In this document: positions 8,163-16,194 of the stretch, one piece after another
Numbering within the stretch: the stretch's first letter is position 1
How the letters are laid out: every line of letters starts with the position of its first letter
NCBI GenBank assembly: GCA_946482165.1
Contig: CAMLQS010000073.1
Location: forward strand, 1 to 17,337
Source: an uncultured Verrucomicrobiota bacterium
GTDB taxonomy: Bacteria > Verrucomicrobiota > Verrucomicrobiae > Opitutales > Opitutaceae
Direction of reading: 5' to 3'
Length of the DNA: 17,337 bases
Notes under the pieces: model-generated
The model's database searches: none
The model's input: only the letters and a program-made list of their open reading frames with translations
Told to the model about the DNA's origin: nothing
Made by a program: the position numbers and the translations under genes

Positions 8163-10730
8163 ATGTCCCACCGCGAACTGCCGATCTACGAACTCGAAAA
8201 ATCCCTAGTCGCGGCGCTGCGCGCGCAGGGCCGGGTGGTGGTGCAGGCGCCCACGGGCTCGGGCAAGTCGACGCAGATCCCGCAAATGCTGCTCGGCCAT
8301 GGCTTCCTCGAAAAAGGCGAGGTCGTCGTGCTGCAACCGCGGCGTCTCGCGGCGCGCATGCTTGCCCGGCGCGTCGCGGAAGAAGTCGGCTGCGCGCTTG
8401 GCGACACCGTGGGTTACCAGATCCGGCTTGAGTCGCGCATCTCGGCCAAGACGCGGGTGCGCTTTGTGACCGAGGGCATTCTGCTCCGGCAGATGTCCTT
8501 CGACGCCTCGTTGCGGGGCGTGGCGGCGCTGGTTTTCGACGAGTTTCACGAGCGCCATCTTTACGGGGACATTTCGCTCGCCCGGGCGTTGCAGATTCAG
8601 GCGACCACGCGGCCCGACCTGAAAATCGTGGTCATGTCGGCCACGCTCGATGCGCAGGTGCTCGCCGACTACCTTAAGCCTTGCGAGATTCTGACCTCCG
8701 AGGGGCGCAGTTTTCCGGTCGCGATCGAGTATCTGCCGAAGACGGTCAACTTTGAGAACGAGCCGGTATGGGACGTGGCCGCGCGCGAGTGCGCCCGCGT
8801 CGCGACGCAGACGCAGGGCGACTTTCTGGTGTTCATGCCCGGAGCCTACGAAATCGGGCGCACGGTTTCGGCGCTCGCCGAACACCGCGCGCTCAACGGC
8901 TGCGTTGTCCTTCCGCTTCACGGCGAGCTGCCGCCCGAGGCTCAGGATCGGGCCGTCGCCCGCGCCAACGCGCGCAAGATCATCGTTTCGACCAACGTCG
9001 CCGAGACCTCGCTCACCATCGACGGGGTGACCATCGTGGTGGACGCGGGATTGGCGCGGCAGGCGAAATTCGACCCCAACCGAGGGATCAACACGCTGCT
9101 CGTCGAAAAGATCTCGCGCGCCAGCGCCGACCAGCGCGCCGGCCGCGCGGGCCGCACCGCGCCCGGCCGTTGCGTGCGCCTCTGGACGGAGCGCGAGCAT
9201 GCGCAACGCGCCGCGCAGGAACTGCCCGAGGTCCGCCGGCTCGATCTCGCCGAGGTCGTGCTGACGCTCAAGGCCAGCGGCATCGACGATGTCTCGGCTT
9301 TCCCCTGGTTGGAAAAGCCCGACCCGAAGGCGTTGGACCGCGCGGAGACGCTGCTCGCGGACCTGGGTGCGCTGGAGGCCGCGGCGAATGGGAAGGGGCC
9401 GGCGGTGATATCCGAGACGGGTCGGCGCATGCTGCGCTTTCCCGTGCATCCGCGCTATGCCCGCATGTTTCTTGAGGCGGACAAGCGCGGCTGCGTGCGT
9501 TCCGTCGCGCTCATGGCGGCTCTTACGCAAGGCCGCAGTTTTCTCCAGCGCGGTTTGCCGCGCGCGGTCGACGACGCCCGCGAGGAGGCGCTCGGCGAGG
9601 AAACGGAGAGCGACTTTTTCCTGCTGATGCGCGCCTGGCGTTTCGCGGACAAGGCGAACTATGGCATCGATGCCTGCCGCCGCCTCGGCATCCACGCCCA
9701 GGGCGCGCGCGCCGTGGGGCCGCTTTTCGAATCGTTTCTCGAGATCGCGGAAAAGGAGGGTCTTGATATCGGCGAGCGCCGCGTCGATGGCACCGAAGTC
9801 CGCAAATGCGTGTTGGCGGGTTTCTCGGACCAGGTCGCGAAGCGCCTCGATACCGGCACGCTTCGCTGCGAACTTGTTCACGGTCGGCGAGGCTTCCTTG
9901 CGCGCGAGAGCGCCATCCAGCGCGCGCCGCTGCTCGTCGTGGCGGAGGTGAGCGAGATCGGCCGCGGCGACGGCGAGGTGAGCACGCTGCTCACGCTCGC
10001 GACCGCCATCGAGGAGACTTGGCTGAAAGAGCTGTTTCCCGCCGATTACCGCGACGCGCGCGGCGTGGTTTACGACACCGAGATGAAGCGCGTCATCACG
10101 CGCCGGGAGCGCCGTTTCCGGGACCTCGTGCTCGAGGCCAAGGTGAGCGGCGACGAGGCCCCGCTGAGCGACGCGGCCGCCCTGCTCACCAAGGAGGTGC
10201 TGGAGGGGCGCGTGAAGATCGAGGCGTGGGACGAGTCCGTGGAGCAGTGGATCTTGCGCGTGAACCGGATGGCCGAGTGGTTCCCCGAACTGGAGGTCAA
10301 CCCGCTCGCCGAGGGAGACCGGGCCACCTTGATCGAGCAAATCTGCTACGGCGAACTCGGCGCGCGCGCGGTGAAGGACAAGTCGAAGGAAGACGTGATG
10401 CGCGTGCTGCGCGATTGGCTCACGAGCGAACAACTCGCGGTGATCGACGATTACCTCCCCGAACGCCTCGTGATGGCCAACGGGCGGCGGGCCAAGATCG
10501 AGTATTCGAAGGACGGACCGCCCGTCATGTCGGCGCGGATACAGGAGCTCTACGGCATCGAGGGGAAGTTCACCCTTGGCCACGGTCGCGTGCCGGTGAA
10601 GATCGAGGTTCTGGCGCCGAACCACCGGCCCATCCAGGTGACGGACGACCTGACCAGTTTCTGGCGCGACATGTATCCGAAGGTGAAGGCGGAGCTCAGC
10701 CGCCGCTATCCGCGGCACGAGTGGCGGTGA
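8163..10730 (+). CDS. hrpB: ATP-dependent RNA helicase HrpB (DEAH-family)
   Basis: An 855-residue superfamily 2 DExH helicase. Motif I is APTGSGKST (29-37). Motif II is DEFH (126-129), the variant typical of HrpB where HrpA has DEAH. Motif III is SAT (159-161), STNVAETSLTIDGV (276-289) covers motif V, and motif VI is QRAGRAGR (324-331). A helicase-associated winged/ratchet region follows (about 370-560). The C-terminal HrpB domain ends with SFWRDMYPKVKAELSRRYPRHEW, the family signature. Length matches HrpB (about 800-850), not the much longer HrpA. The cellular role of HrpB is poorly defined; RNA remodelling is presumed from the fold. It diverges from the TetR operon. The start matches the family N-terminus, and the upstream bases are pyrimidine-rich with no Shine-Dalgarno. 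Confidence 0.95.
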   Translation: MSHRELPIYELEKSLVAALRAQGRVVVQAPTGSGKSTQIPQMLLGHGFLEKGEVVVLQPRRLAARMLARRVAEEVGCALGDTVGYQIRLESRISAKTRVRFVTEGILLRQMSFDASLRGVAALVFDEFHERHLYGDISLARALQIQATTRPDLKIVVMSATLDAQVLADYLKPCEILTSEGRSFPVAIEYLPKTVNFENEPVWDVAARECARVATQTQGDFLVFMPGAYEIGRTVSALAEHRALNGCVVLPLHGELPPEAQDRAVARANARKIIVSTNVAETSLTIDGVTIVVDAGLARQAKFDPNRGINTLLVEKISRASADQRAGRAGRTAPGRCVRLWTEREHAQRAAQELPEVRRLDLAEVVLTLKASGIDDVSAFPWLEKPDPKALDRAETLLADLGALEAAANGKGPAVISETGRRMLRFPVHPRYARMFLEADKRGCVRSVALMAALTQGRSFLQRGLPRAVDDAREEALGEETESDFFLLMRAWRFADKANYGIDACRRLGIHAQGARAVGPLFESFLEIAEKEGLDIGERRVDGTEVRKCVLAGFSDQVAKRLDTGTLRCELVHGRRGFLARESAIQRAPLLVVAEVSEIGRGDGEVSTLLTLATAIEETWLKELFPADYRDARGVVYDTEMKRVITRRERRFRDLVLEAKVSGDEAPLSDAAALLTKEVLEGRVKIEAWDESVEQWILRVNRMAEWFPELEVNPLAEGDRATLIEQICYGELGARAVKDKSKEDVMRVLRDWLTSEQLAVIDDYLPERLVMANGRRAKIEYSKDGPPVMSARIQELYGIEGKFTLGHGRVPVKIEVLAPNHRPIQVTDDLTSFWRDMYPKVKAELSRRYPRHEWR

Positions 10731-10835
10731 GCGCCGCAGGCAGATGCGGCGAGCTGATCGGCGCTTCGGCTTATCCCTTGTCAGTGGAATTTGCGTCCAA
10801 GGGTTCGCGATCTGGACGGTCGCCTGCCCGGGCTT

Positions 10836-11234
10836 CTATTTTGGAGGTGAACGCGTGAGCTTGCGGATGGTGAAGCCATCGCCGGAGGCGGGAAAGACCG
10901 CCTCGATTTCGGCATCACGGAAGAGGTCCCCGGTCGTGCGATACGAGAACCGCAATGTGCCGCGATCTTCGTTTCGGTTCCGAACGGGGTCGAGGTTGCA
11001 GACGACGCGGAACCGGTTGCGCACGCGGCCAAAATCGAGGGTGCGCAAAGAGACGAGAAGCGCGTGGTCGTCGCGAGCAATGGCTTCGGGAGATATTTCC
11101 AACTCGTCCAAGGGGGACTCGCAAAAAGACCTGACGACATCGTTGCAGCCGAGCATCTCCGGCGTGGCGGGATGGAGCGTGAACGAGTCGTCCTCGGCCG
11201 ACCGGCCAAATAATCTATGGAGCAGCGCGAACAT
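10836..11234 (-). CDS. Hypothetical protein, 132 residues
   Basis: I do not recognise this protein. The frame is preferred over overlapping frames because its codons look used and its composition is protein-like (hydrophobic, acidic and basic residues mixed), whereas the others are Ser/Arg-rich. It begins MFALLHRLFGR, a short amphipathic start that is not a clear signal peptide, and is otherwise soluble, with alternating hydrophobic patterns (HALLVSLRTLDFGRVRNRFR, then FRVVCNLDP) suggesting beta strands. It uses more A/T-ending codons (AGA, TTA, ATA, TCT, GAA) than its neighbours, so it may have been acquired or be weakly expressed. It lies convergent to hrpB, 105 bases away, and 107 bases downstream of the small lipoprotein gene on the same strand. 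Confidence 0.65.
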   Translation of the reverse strand: MFALLHRLFGRSAEDDSFTLHPATPEMLGCNDVVRSFCESPLDELEISPEAIARDDHALLVSLRTLDFGRVRNRFRVVCNLDPVRNRNEDRGTLRFSYRTTGDLFRDAEIEAVFPASGDGFTIRKLTRSPPK

Positions 11235-11300
11235 GATTTAGGGCGCGTGTCGTAGGCGGATCGGTCCGGCGGAAGCGGGAACTCGAACTCGGCACGGCGC

Positions 11301-11320
11301 GGAAAGGCGGACGCCCGCCT
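11301..11320 (-). terminator. Possible terminator after lipoprotein gene
   Basis: On the minus strand AGGCGG-GCGT-CCGCCT forms a six-pair stem with a four-base loop, followed by TTCC. It lies 21 bases past the lipoprotein stop codon. The stem is GC-rich, but the T run is very short, so the call is weak. Confidence 0.3.
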
Positions 11321-11341
11321 CCCGGGGCGGCGCCTCGAATG

Positions 11342-11791
11342 TCAAAGGTGCCGGTCGTCCGGACGCGGTCGCCGGGCGGGTTCCGAGCGCGGCGCGGCGT
11401 CGTCCGGGGTGGCGTTTTCCACGAGACGCGAGACGCTCACTTTGCCGCCTTCGCCCGTGATGAAGAGCGCGCGGCGGCCGTCGAGTTCGTAGGTGATGAG
11501 AAGCGATTTGTTCCAACCCGGCGTCGGGTCGGCGAGCAGCCATTCGGGGCGGGCGAAGAACTCGGTGTCGTCCTGACGAAGCAGGTTGTTCACCCGGTAG
11601 GTGACGTCGACATAGCGGGTGCCGGAGCCGTAGAGCGCGGAGATGATGAGCGGATGCGAAGCCTGAACGGCGACGACAGGCGGGCTGGCTTTCGCCGGGG
11701 CTGGCTTGGCCTTGGTGTCGGAGCGGGGTGCGGTGGCGCAGCCGGCTATGGGGAGGAGCAGGAGGGCGAGAACGAGGGCCGGTGTTTTCAT
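11342..11791 (-). CDS. Small lipoprotein, YG..DVT (DUF3395-like) domain
   Basis: A 149-residue predicted lipoprotein. The N-terminus is a signal peptide, MKTPALVLALLLLPIAGC, with lipobox I-A-G-C (cysteine 18). The residues after it (Ala-Thr) do not suggest inner-membrane retention, so the outer membrane is likely. An Ala/Pro/Lys-rich linker (19-45) leads to a small domain reading ALYGSGTRYVDVTYRVNNLL, then a DPTPGWNKSLLITYELDGRR stretch. This pattern of YG, DVT, DP-x-G-x-x-K and an I-x-Y strand resembles the DUF3395-type domain known from DnaJC11 and small bacterial proteins; I recall that family from memory and rate the match moderate. The frame is open upstream to 11866, but the ATG at 11791 is chosen because it places the signal peptide at the N-terminus. 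No Shine-Dalgarno is present. The function is unknown. Confidence 0.75.
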   Translation of the reverse strand: MKTPALVLALLLLPIAGCATAPRSDTKAKPAPAKASPPVVAVQASHPLIISALYGSGTRYVDVTYRVNNLLRQDDTEFFARPEWLLADPTPGWNKSLLITYELDGRRALFITGEGGKVSVSRLVENATPDDAAPRSEPARRPRPDDRHL

Positions 11792-12185
11792 AAGGTCGGG
11801 GAAGGCGAATGAACTGGGGGAGGGAACCGAGTGGGCGGAAGTCCGGGGCAATCCGCGGAATGGCAACGGCTAGGCCGTGTCTTGTAAATAACTTAGCCCG
11901 TCGCTCGAGCCCTGCGGGGAGCGCAGGAAACTGCGCTGGGCCGGCGTTGCGAAAGGCGGCATGGGCCTCCGGCCCACCTCCGCCTTTCGCGCCTTGGCCG
12001 AGCGCGGTTTCCCGCCTCCGCCGGACCAAGTTATTTACAAGACACGGCCCAGGATATGTGTCGGGCGAGCCGGTCGCTGACAAACGGCAAGCATGCGGCG
12101 GGGCCGGCACGGAGGAACGGAGGACGCATCGCGGGGGACGCCGCGCGGAGGTTGACGCGGCCGCGCTCCGCGATGCCTTTGCGGC
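11792..12185. other. 394-base intergenic region with hairpin element
   Basis: No gene is seen. The region contains the palindromic element at 11870-12052. Its right part (12053-12185) carries a tandem ACGGAGGA repeat (12109-12124) and a TTGACG (12152-12157) without a recognisable -10 box. The frames crossing it on both strands translate the element's two arms into the same peptides (for example CLVNNL and KLFTRHG), as expected for an inverted repeat and not for a gene. Confidence 0.7.
11870..12052. mobile_element. MITE-like palindromic element with 25-bp terminal inverted repeats
   Basis: The arms at 11870-11894 and 12028-12052 match at 24 of 25 positions. The inner 22 (GGCCGTGTCTTGTAAATAAC followed by TT) are perfect. 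Between them the DNA is again largely self-complementary. AAAC/GTTT, GCGCT/AGCGC and GGCC/GGCC pair around 11928-11942 and 11996-12010. GCGAAAGGCGG (11949-11959) pairs with CCGCCTTTCGC (11980-11990), capped by TGGGCC-TCC-GGCCCA (11962-11976). The left arm has about 16 extra bases containing the small hairpin AGCGCAG-GAAA-CTGCGCT. No transposase is encoded. The outermost bases read CTAG (11870-11873) and CCAG (12049-12052), one change from a 4-bp CTAG target duplication. This fits a non-autonomous transposon relic or an intergenic palindromic repeat; without other copies the mobile reading is inference. Confidence 0.65.
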
Positions 12186-14003
12186 ATGACGAAAAACGAG
12201 ATCGCCGCGGTGTTGGAAGAGATCGGAACCCTTCTCGAGCTGGAGGGGGAGAATCCGTTCAAGACGCGCGCCTACCAAAGCGGGGCGCGGGCCCTGGAGG
12301 CGATGGAGACGGACGAGTTCACGACGCGGATGGCGGCGGGCACCTTGGGCGAGCTAAAAGGCTTCGGCGAGGCGCTGGTCGACAAGATCACCAAGCTGCA
12401 CGCGGCGCAGGTAGCGGAGGAACTGGAGTTTTATGCGAAGCTGCGGGCGCGGATTCCGGACGGACTGATCGCGTTGCTGGAAGTGCCGAGCCTCGGACCG
12501 AAAAAAATCAAGGCGCTGCGCGAACAACTCGGCGTGGAGTCGCCGGAGCAGCTGGAGGCGGCGTGCAAGGCGGGGCGCGTGGCCGAGTTGGCGGGCTTTG
12601 GCGAAAAGACGCAGACCAAGTTGCTCGAAGGCCTGGCGAACCGGGCGACCTATGGGAAACGTCACCTCTGGTGGGACGCTCGGGCGGTGGCGGAGCCGAT
12701 CGTGGCGGGTTTGCGAGACCTGCCGCAGGTGAGGCGGGCGGAGGCCGCGGGCTCGCTGCGGCGCAATTTGGAGACGGTCGGCGACTTGGATTTCATCGTG
12801 GCGGCGGAGTCGAAGGACGCGGCTGCGATCACCGACTGGTTTTGCGCGCAGAGCGGGGTGAAGGAGGTGACGGCGCGTGGCGAAACGAAGGCGAGCGTGC
12901 GTTTCGCGAGCGGCTTGCAGGCCGACCTGCGCATCGTGCCGCCGGAGCAATTCGCCTTCGCGCTGCATCACTTCACGGGATCGAAGGACCACAACGTGGC
13001 GATGCGCCAGCGCGCTCTGGCGCGGGGTTTTTCCTTGTCCGAGTGGGGGCTCGTGCCCGACGCCGGCGAAGGCACCGCGAAGGAAAAGGCGGAGCGCGGG
13101 CTGAGCCTGAAGGCGGAGACGGAGGCCGAGTTGTTCGCGCATCTCGGACTGGCTTTCGTGCCGCCGGAGTTGCGGGAGGGGCTGGGGGAGATCGAGGCCG
13201 CGGATGCAAGGGATGAGGGCGGAAACCTGAAACCTGAAGGGGCGCGGGGTTTGCCGCGCCTGGTGGAGCTGGCGGATTTGCGCGGCGCTTTTCATAATCA
13301 CACGACGGAGTCGGACGGGCGGAATACGCTTGCGGAGATGGCGGCCGCGGCGAGGGCGCTCGGGTGGGATTACCTTGGAATCGCGGATCACTCGAAGGCG
13401 TCCTTCCAGGCGCACGGGCTCGACGAGGAGCGACTGGCCGCGCAGGTGGCGGCGATCCGCGCGCTCAACGCGAGCGGCAAGGTGCCGGGGCTGACGGTCT
13501 TCGCCGGCGTGGAGTGCGACATTTTGCCGGACGGGAAGCTCGACTACGAGGACGCGGCCTTCGATGCGCTGGGCCTGGATTACGTGGTCGTGTCGGTTCA
13601 CAGCGCGATGACCCAGTCGGAAGAGGAGATGACCCGGCGCATCATCCGCGCGATAGAGCATCCGCGCGCGACGATGCTCGGGCATGCCACGGGGCGCATC
13701 CTGTTGCGGCGCGAAGGCTACAAGGTAAACCTCGCCAAGGTGATCGACGCGGCGATCGCGAACCGGGTGATCGTCGAGCTGAACGCGCATCCGAACCGGC
13801 TCGACATGGATTGGCGTCATTGGCGGCGTGCGGCGGATCGCGGCCTGATGACCTCGATCAATCCCGACGCGCACGAGGCGGCCGGCCTGACGCACGTGGC
13901 CGAGGGCGTGCGCGTGGCGCGCAAGGGGTGGCTGACCCGCGAGCAGGTCTTTAACACACGCGACCTTGCGGGCGTGGCCCGGTGGTTCAAGGAGCGGAAG
14001 TAG
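12186..14003 (+). CDS. polX: DNA polymerase X family protein with PHP domain
   Basis: A 605-residue bacterial PolX, a gap-filling repair polymerase whose PHP domain supplies 3'-5' exonuclease or related phosphoesterase activity. The N-terminal 8-kDa-like domain is followed by helix-hairpin-helix segments at about 54-71, 97-115 and 132-150. The palm has [19 protein letters not shown] (187-205) with metal-binding D200 and D202; the third aspartate is D247 (QADLRIV). A linker at about 335-362 leads to the PHP domain, with metal-site residues H370, H372, D377, D401-H402, E443, H472, H500, D561 and H563 all present. So both activities look intact. Length matches the family (about 570-600). The start fits the conserved N-terminus ([20 protein letters not shown]); no Shine-Dalgarno precedes it. 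It is the first gene of a plus-strand run and lies 133 bases downstream of the hairpin element. Confidence 0.95.
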   Translation: MTKNEIAAVLEEIGTLLELEGENPFKTRAYQSGARALEAMETDEFTTRMAAGTLGELKGFGEALVDKITKLHAAQVAEELEFYAKLRARIPDGLIALLEVPSLGPKKIKALREQLGVESPEQLEAACKAGRVAELAGFGEKTQTKLLEGLANRATYGKRHLWWDARAVAEPIVAGLRDLPQVRRAEAAGSLRRNLETVGDLDFIVAAESKDAAAITDWFCAQSGVKEVTARGETKASVRFASGLQADLRIVPPEQFAFALHHFTGSKDHNVAMRQRALARGFSLSEWGLVPDAGEGTAKEKAERGLSLKAETEAELFAHLGLAFVPPELREGLGEIEAADARDEGGNLKPEGARGLPRLVELADLRGAFHNHTTESDGRNTLAEMAAAARALGWDYLGIADHSKASFQAHGLDEERLAAQVAAIRALNASGKVPGLTVFAGVECDILPDGKLDYEDAAFDALGLDYVVVSVHSAMTQSEEEMTRRIIRAIEHPRATMLGHATGRILLRREGYKVNLAKVIDAAIANRVIVELNAHPNRLDMDWRHWRRAADRGLMTSINPDAHEAAGLTHVAEGVRVARKGWLTREQVFNTRDLAGVARWFKERK

Positions 14004-14013
14004 GACCGGGCCG

Positions 14014-14047
14014 GGTTGAACGCGGAACGCAGTCTGCCGCGTTGACC
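14014..14047 (+). terminator. Hairpin between polX and aroB
   Basis: AACGCGG (14019-14025) and CCGCGTT (14037-14043) form a perfect seven-pair stem with an 11-base loop, extended by GGT/ACC with small bulges. It begins ten bases after the polX stop. There is no following T run, so intrinsic termination is uncertain. The 3' arm abuts the -35 box of the proposed aroB promoter. Confidence 0.35.
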
Positions 14048-14070
14048 GAGGCGGGCGCGGGTTTTGTAGT
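14042..14070 (+). promoter_or_regulatory. Candidate sigma70-type promoter for aroB
   Basis: TTGACC (14042-14047, 5 of 6 matches) and TGTAGT (14065-14070, 4 of 6) are separated by an optimal 17 bases. Transcription would begin about 6-8 bases after the -10 box, at 14076-14078, directly at or just before the aroB ATG at 14079. That predicts a leaderless or nearly leaderless mRNA. Confidence 0.5.
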
Positions 14071-14078
14071 CCGGGCGA

Positions 14079-15164
14079 ATGCACACCTCCCTTCGGGTAA
14101 ATCTCGGCGACCGCAGCTATGATCTGTTTTTCGGATCCGGCCTAGCCGGTTCGGTTCGCGCGCGGATCGACGAGCTGCGCGGAGCGGGGCGAAAGGTGGC
14201 CTTGGTGACGGACGCCAACCTGGCGGCGACGCAAGGCGCTGCGCTCGACGCGCTGGCGGGGGATTGCCCGCGTCTGGTGTTGCCCGCGGGAGAAGGCACG
14301 AAGTGCGTGCGCGAGCTCGGGAGGGTTTGGGATTTCCTGGCGGAGAACCGGCTCGACCGCGGCTCGCAGCTCATCGCGGTGGGTGGCGGCGTGATCGGCG
14401 ACCTGGCGGGATTCGCGGCGGCGAGTTACCTGCGCGGCATCCCGTTTATCCAGGTGCCGACGACGCTGCTGGCGATGGTGGACAGCTCGGTGGGCGGAAA
14501 GACCGGGATCAACCTCGACGCGGGCAAGAACCTCGTCGGAGCCTTTCACCAACCGGCGGCGGTGTATATCGACACGGAGCTGCTGGCCACGCTGCCGGCG
14601 CGTGAATTCGCGGCGGGCATGGCGGAGGTGATCAAATACGGGCTTCTCGGCGACGCGGAGCTTTTTGCCCGGCTGGAGCGCGAGCCGCTGACGCTGGCGA
14701 GCGGAGATCTGGCCGAGGTGGTGCGCCGTTGCTGTGCCACCAAGGCTCGGATCGTGGAGGCGGACGAGCGCGAAACGGCCGCCGAGGGCGGACGCGCGCT
14801 GCTCAATCTCGGGCATACCTTCGGGCACGCGATCGAGCAGGTGACCGGCTACGGAACCTACCTCCACGGCGAGGCGGTCGCGGTGGGGCTCTGCGCGGCG
14901 GCGAGATTGTCGCAAAAGCTCGAATACATCGGCGCCGCCGAGGTGGCGAGGGTGGAGGCGACCGTGGCGGCGCACGCGCTGCCCACGCGCCTGCGCGAGC
15001 CGCTCGCGTTGCCCGGGCTCGTGGCGGCGATGGCGCGTGACAAAAAGGTGCGCGCCGGCGGGCTGCGTTTCGTGGTGCTCAAGGCGTTGGGCGATTCGGC
15101 CACGCAGGGAGGGATCGATCCTTCGCTGGCCGAGGCGGCGTTCCGCGAGGTCGGCGCGGTGTGA
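14079..15164 (+). CDS. aroB: 3-dehydroquinate synthase
   Basis: A 361-residue cytoplasmic enzyme for the second step of the shikimate pathway. It converts DAHP to 3-dehydroquinate using NAD+ and a divalent metal. The nucleotide-binding GGGVIGDLAGF (102-112), VPTTLLAMVDSSVGGKTGIN (126-145) and KNLVGAFHQP (150-159) are all conserved. The metal ligands E183 (in AEVIKYG), H246 (in NLGHTFGHAIE) and H263 (in LHGEAVAVG) sit one position before the equivalent residues of the E. coli enzyme (184, 247 and 264), so no large gap separates the two. The start is supported by the N-terminal match LRVNLGDRSYDLFFGSGL. It follows polX by 75 bases and xerC follows by 34, so aroB and xerC are probably cotranscribed. 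A good promoter lies immediately upstream. Confidence 0.97.
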   Translation: MHTSLRVNLGDRSYDLFFGSGLAGSVRARIDELRGAGRKVALVTDANLAATQGAALDALAGDCPRLVLPAGEGTKCVRELGRVWDFLAENRLDRGSQLIAVGGGVIGDLAGFAAASYLRGIPFIQVPTTLLAMVDSSVGGKTGINLDAGKNLVGAFHQPAAVYIDTELLATLPAREFAAGMAEVIKYGLLGDAELFARLEREPLTLASGDLAEVVRRCCATKARIVEADERETAAEGGRALLNLGHTFGHAIEQVTGYGTYLHGEAVAVGLCAAARLSQKLEYIGAAEVARVEATVAAHALPTRLREPLALPGLVAAMARDKKVRAGGLRFVVLKALGDSATQGGIDPSLAEAAFREVGAV

Positions 15165-15198
15165 GCCGGTCTTGTTCACCCGATCTCGGATTACGCCG

Positions 15199-16167
15199 AT
15201 GAGCGCGGATAACACCACCGGGACCGATTCGGCGTCGGAGGCGGACGAAAGGTTGATCCGCGAATGGTGGTCCCCGTTTGCCGACCACCTTGTGCTGGAG
15301 CGGCGTTACTCCGCCTACACGCTCCGCAACTACCGGCAGGCATTTGAGGATTTTATTCGCTGGCGGCGCGAGTCGCTGGGCGAGGGGAGCGAAGGGCGGG
15401 AATTGGACGGGCTCACGCCGCGCGTGATGCGGGACTTCGTCATCGAAGCGCAGGGGCGGATGGGGCGGCGGACCTTGCACAACCACGCGTCGGGCTTGAG
15501 GGCGTTTTTCAAACACTGGCAGCGGCAGGGGAAAGTGCGGAAGAATCCGCTGATCGGGCTCGCGCTGCCGAAACTGGAGAAACGCCTGCCGCAGTTTTTG
15601 ACCGAGAAACAGATGCGCGAGCTGCTGGACGGCCCGCGGCGTCTGGTGGAGAACGGCACGGAAAGCCATTTCATCGCCTGGCGGGACCGGCTGGCGATGG
15701 AGCTGCTCTACGGGGCGGGGCTGCGCGTGAGCGAGCTGACGGGGCTGAATTACGGGCACCTCGAGGCGGACGGGACGGTCGCGCGCGTGCTGGGCAAGGG
15801 AAAGAAGGAACGCTTGTGTCCCCTCGGGAAAGTCGCGGCGGGCGTGCTGGCGAAGTGGCAAAGGGAGTTCGCGCGCGACACGGGGCCGGCCGCGCCGGTG
15901 CTGGTCGATGCGAAGCACGGTCGGATGAGCGACCGGGCGGTGCAGCTGATGTTGAAGCGGTATCTGGCGCTGGCGGGGCTGCCGCTCGATCTGACACCGC
16001 ACAAGCTGCGGCACAGCTACGCGACGCATCTGCTGAACGCCGGCGCGGACCTTCGGCTTGTGCAGGAACTGCTCGGTCACGCCTCTTTGAATACGACGCA
16101 GGTGTATACCCACGTGACGGTCGCGAGGCTTCGCGAGGTGTATAACAAGGCGCATCCCCGGGCGTGA
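15199..16167 (+). CDS. xerC: Tyrosine recombinase XerC
   Basis: A 322-residue Xer-type site-specific recombinase that, with a partner, resolves chromosome dimers at dif. The N-terminal SAM-like DNA-binding domain (about 18-115) includes YSAYTLRNYRQAFEDFIRW and NHASGLRAFFKHW. The catalytic domain has the complete set: R176 (GAGLRVSEL), K200 (GKGKKER), H268 and R271 (HKLRHSYATHLL), H294 (LLGHASLNTTQ) and nucleophile Y303 (VYTHV). Length is close to the family norm of about 300, with a short Thr/Ser/Asp-rich N-terminal extension. The frame is open upstream into aroB, but the ATG at 15199 is chosen because upstream residues are Arg/Trp-rich shadow of aroB. The partner and dif site are not in this window. 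XerC rather than XerD is a family-level guess; this could also be a single Xer protein. Confidence 0.9.
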   Translation: MSADNTTGTDSASEADERLIREWWSPFADHLVLERRYSAYTLRNYRQAFEDFIRWRRESLGEGSEGRELDGLTPRVMRDFVIEAQGRMGRRTLHNHASGLRAFFKHWQRQGKVRKNPLIGLALPKLEKRLPQFLTEKQMRELLDGPRRLVENGTESHFIAWRDRLAMELLYGAGLRVSELTGLNYGHLEADGTVARVLGKGKKERLCPLGKVAAGVLAKWQREFARDTGPAAPVLVDAKHGRMSDRAVQLMLKRYLALAGLPLDLTPHKLRHSYATHLLNAGADLRLVQELLGHASLNTTQVYTHVTVARLREVYNKAHPRA

Positions 16168-16178
16168 GCCGATCGGCT
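16167..16178. other. 12-base perfect palindrome between xerC and GT61 gene
   Basis: AGCCGATCGGCT is perfectly self-complementary and overlaps the last base of the xerC stop codon. It has no loop and no following T run. It could be a protein-binding site, or chance in GC-rich DNA. Confidence 0.3.
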
Positions 16179-16194
16179 AAATGAGCACGTAGGG

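Noticed and set aside
6240..8171. A 643-codon open frame on the minus strand that would fuse the permease to an upstream Arg/Pro-rich domain.
   Set aside because: The upstream 263 residues are a shadow of the TetR gene in another frame; the permease has a clear ATG at 7382 with the typical N-terminus.
8205..10718. An 837-codon open frame antisense to hrpB.
   Set aside because: High GC removes stop codons from the opposite strand. The translation is His/Arg/Gly-rich with no motifs, while hrpB has all helicase motifs.
10744..11241. A 165-codon plus-strand frame opposite the 132-residue hypothetical gene.
   Set aside because: It is Ser/Arg-rich with unnatural composition; codon choice favours the minus-strand frame.
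11870..12052. Reading the palindromic element as an intrinsic terminator or a tRNA-like RNA gene.
   Set aside because: There is no T run at either end, no cloverleaf, and the perfect AT-rich 22-bp ends look more like terminal repeats; a structured RNA role is not excluded.
11238..12278. A 346-codon minus-strand frame running through the lipoprotein gene and the palindromic element.
   Set aside because: It is Arg/Pro-rich, crosses the inverted repeat and repeats the same peptides as the opposite strand, as expected from a palindrome.
12354..14084. A 576-codon minus-strand frame antisense to polX.
   Set aside because: It is a His/Arg/Leu-rich shadow; polX has complete catalytic residues on the plus strand.
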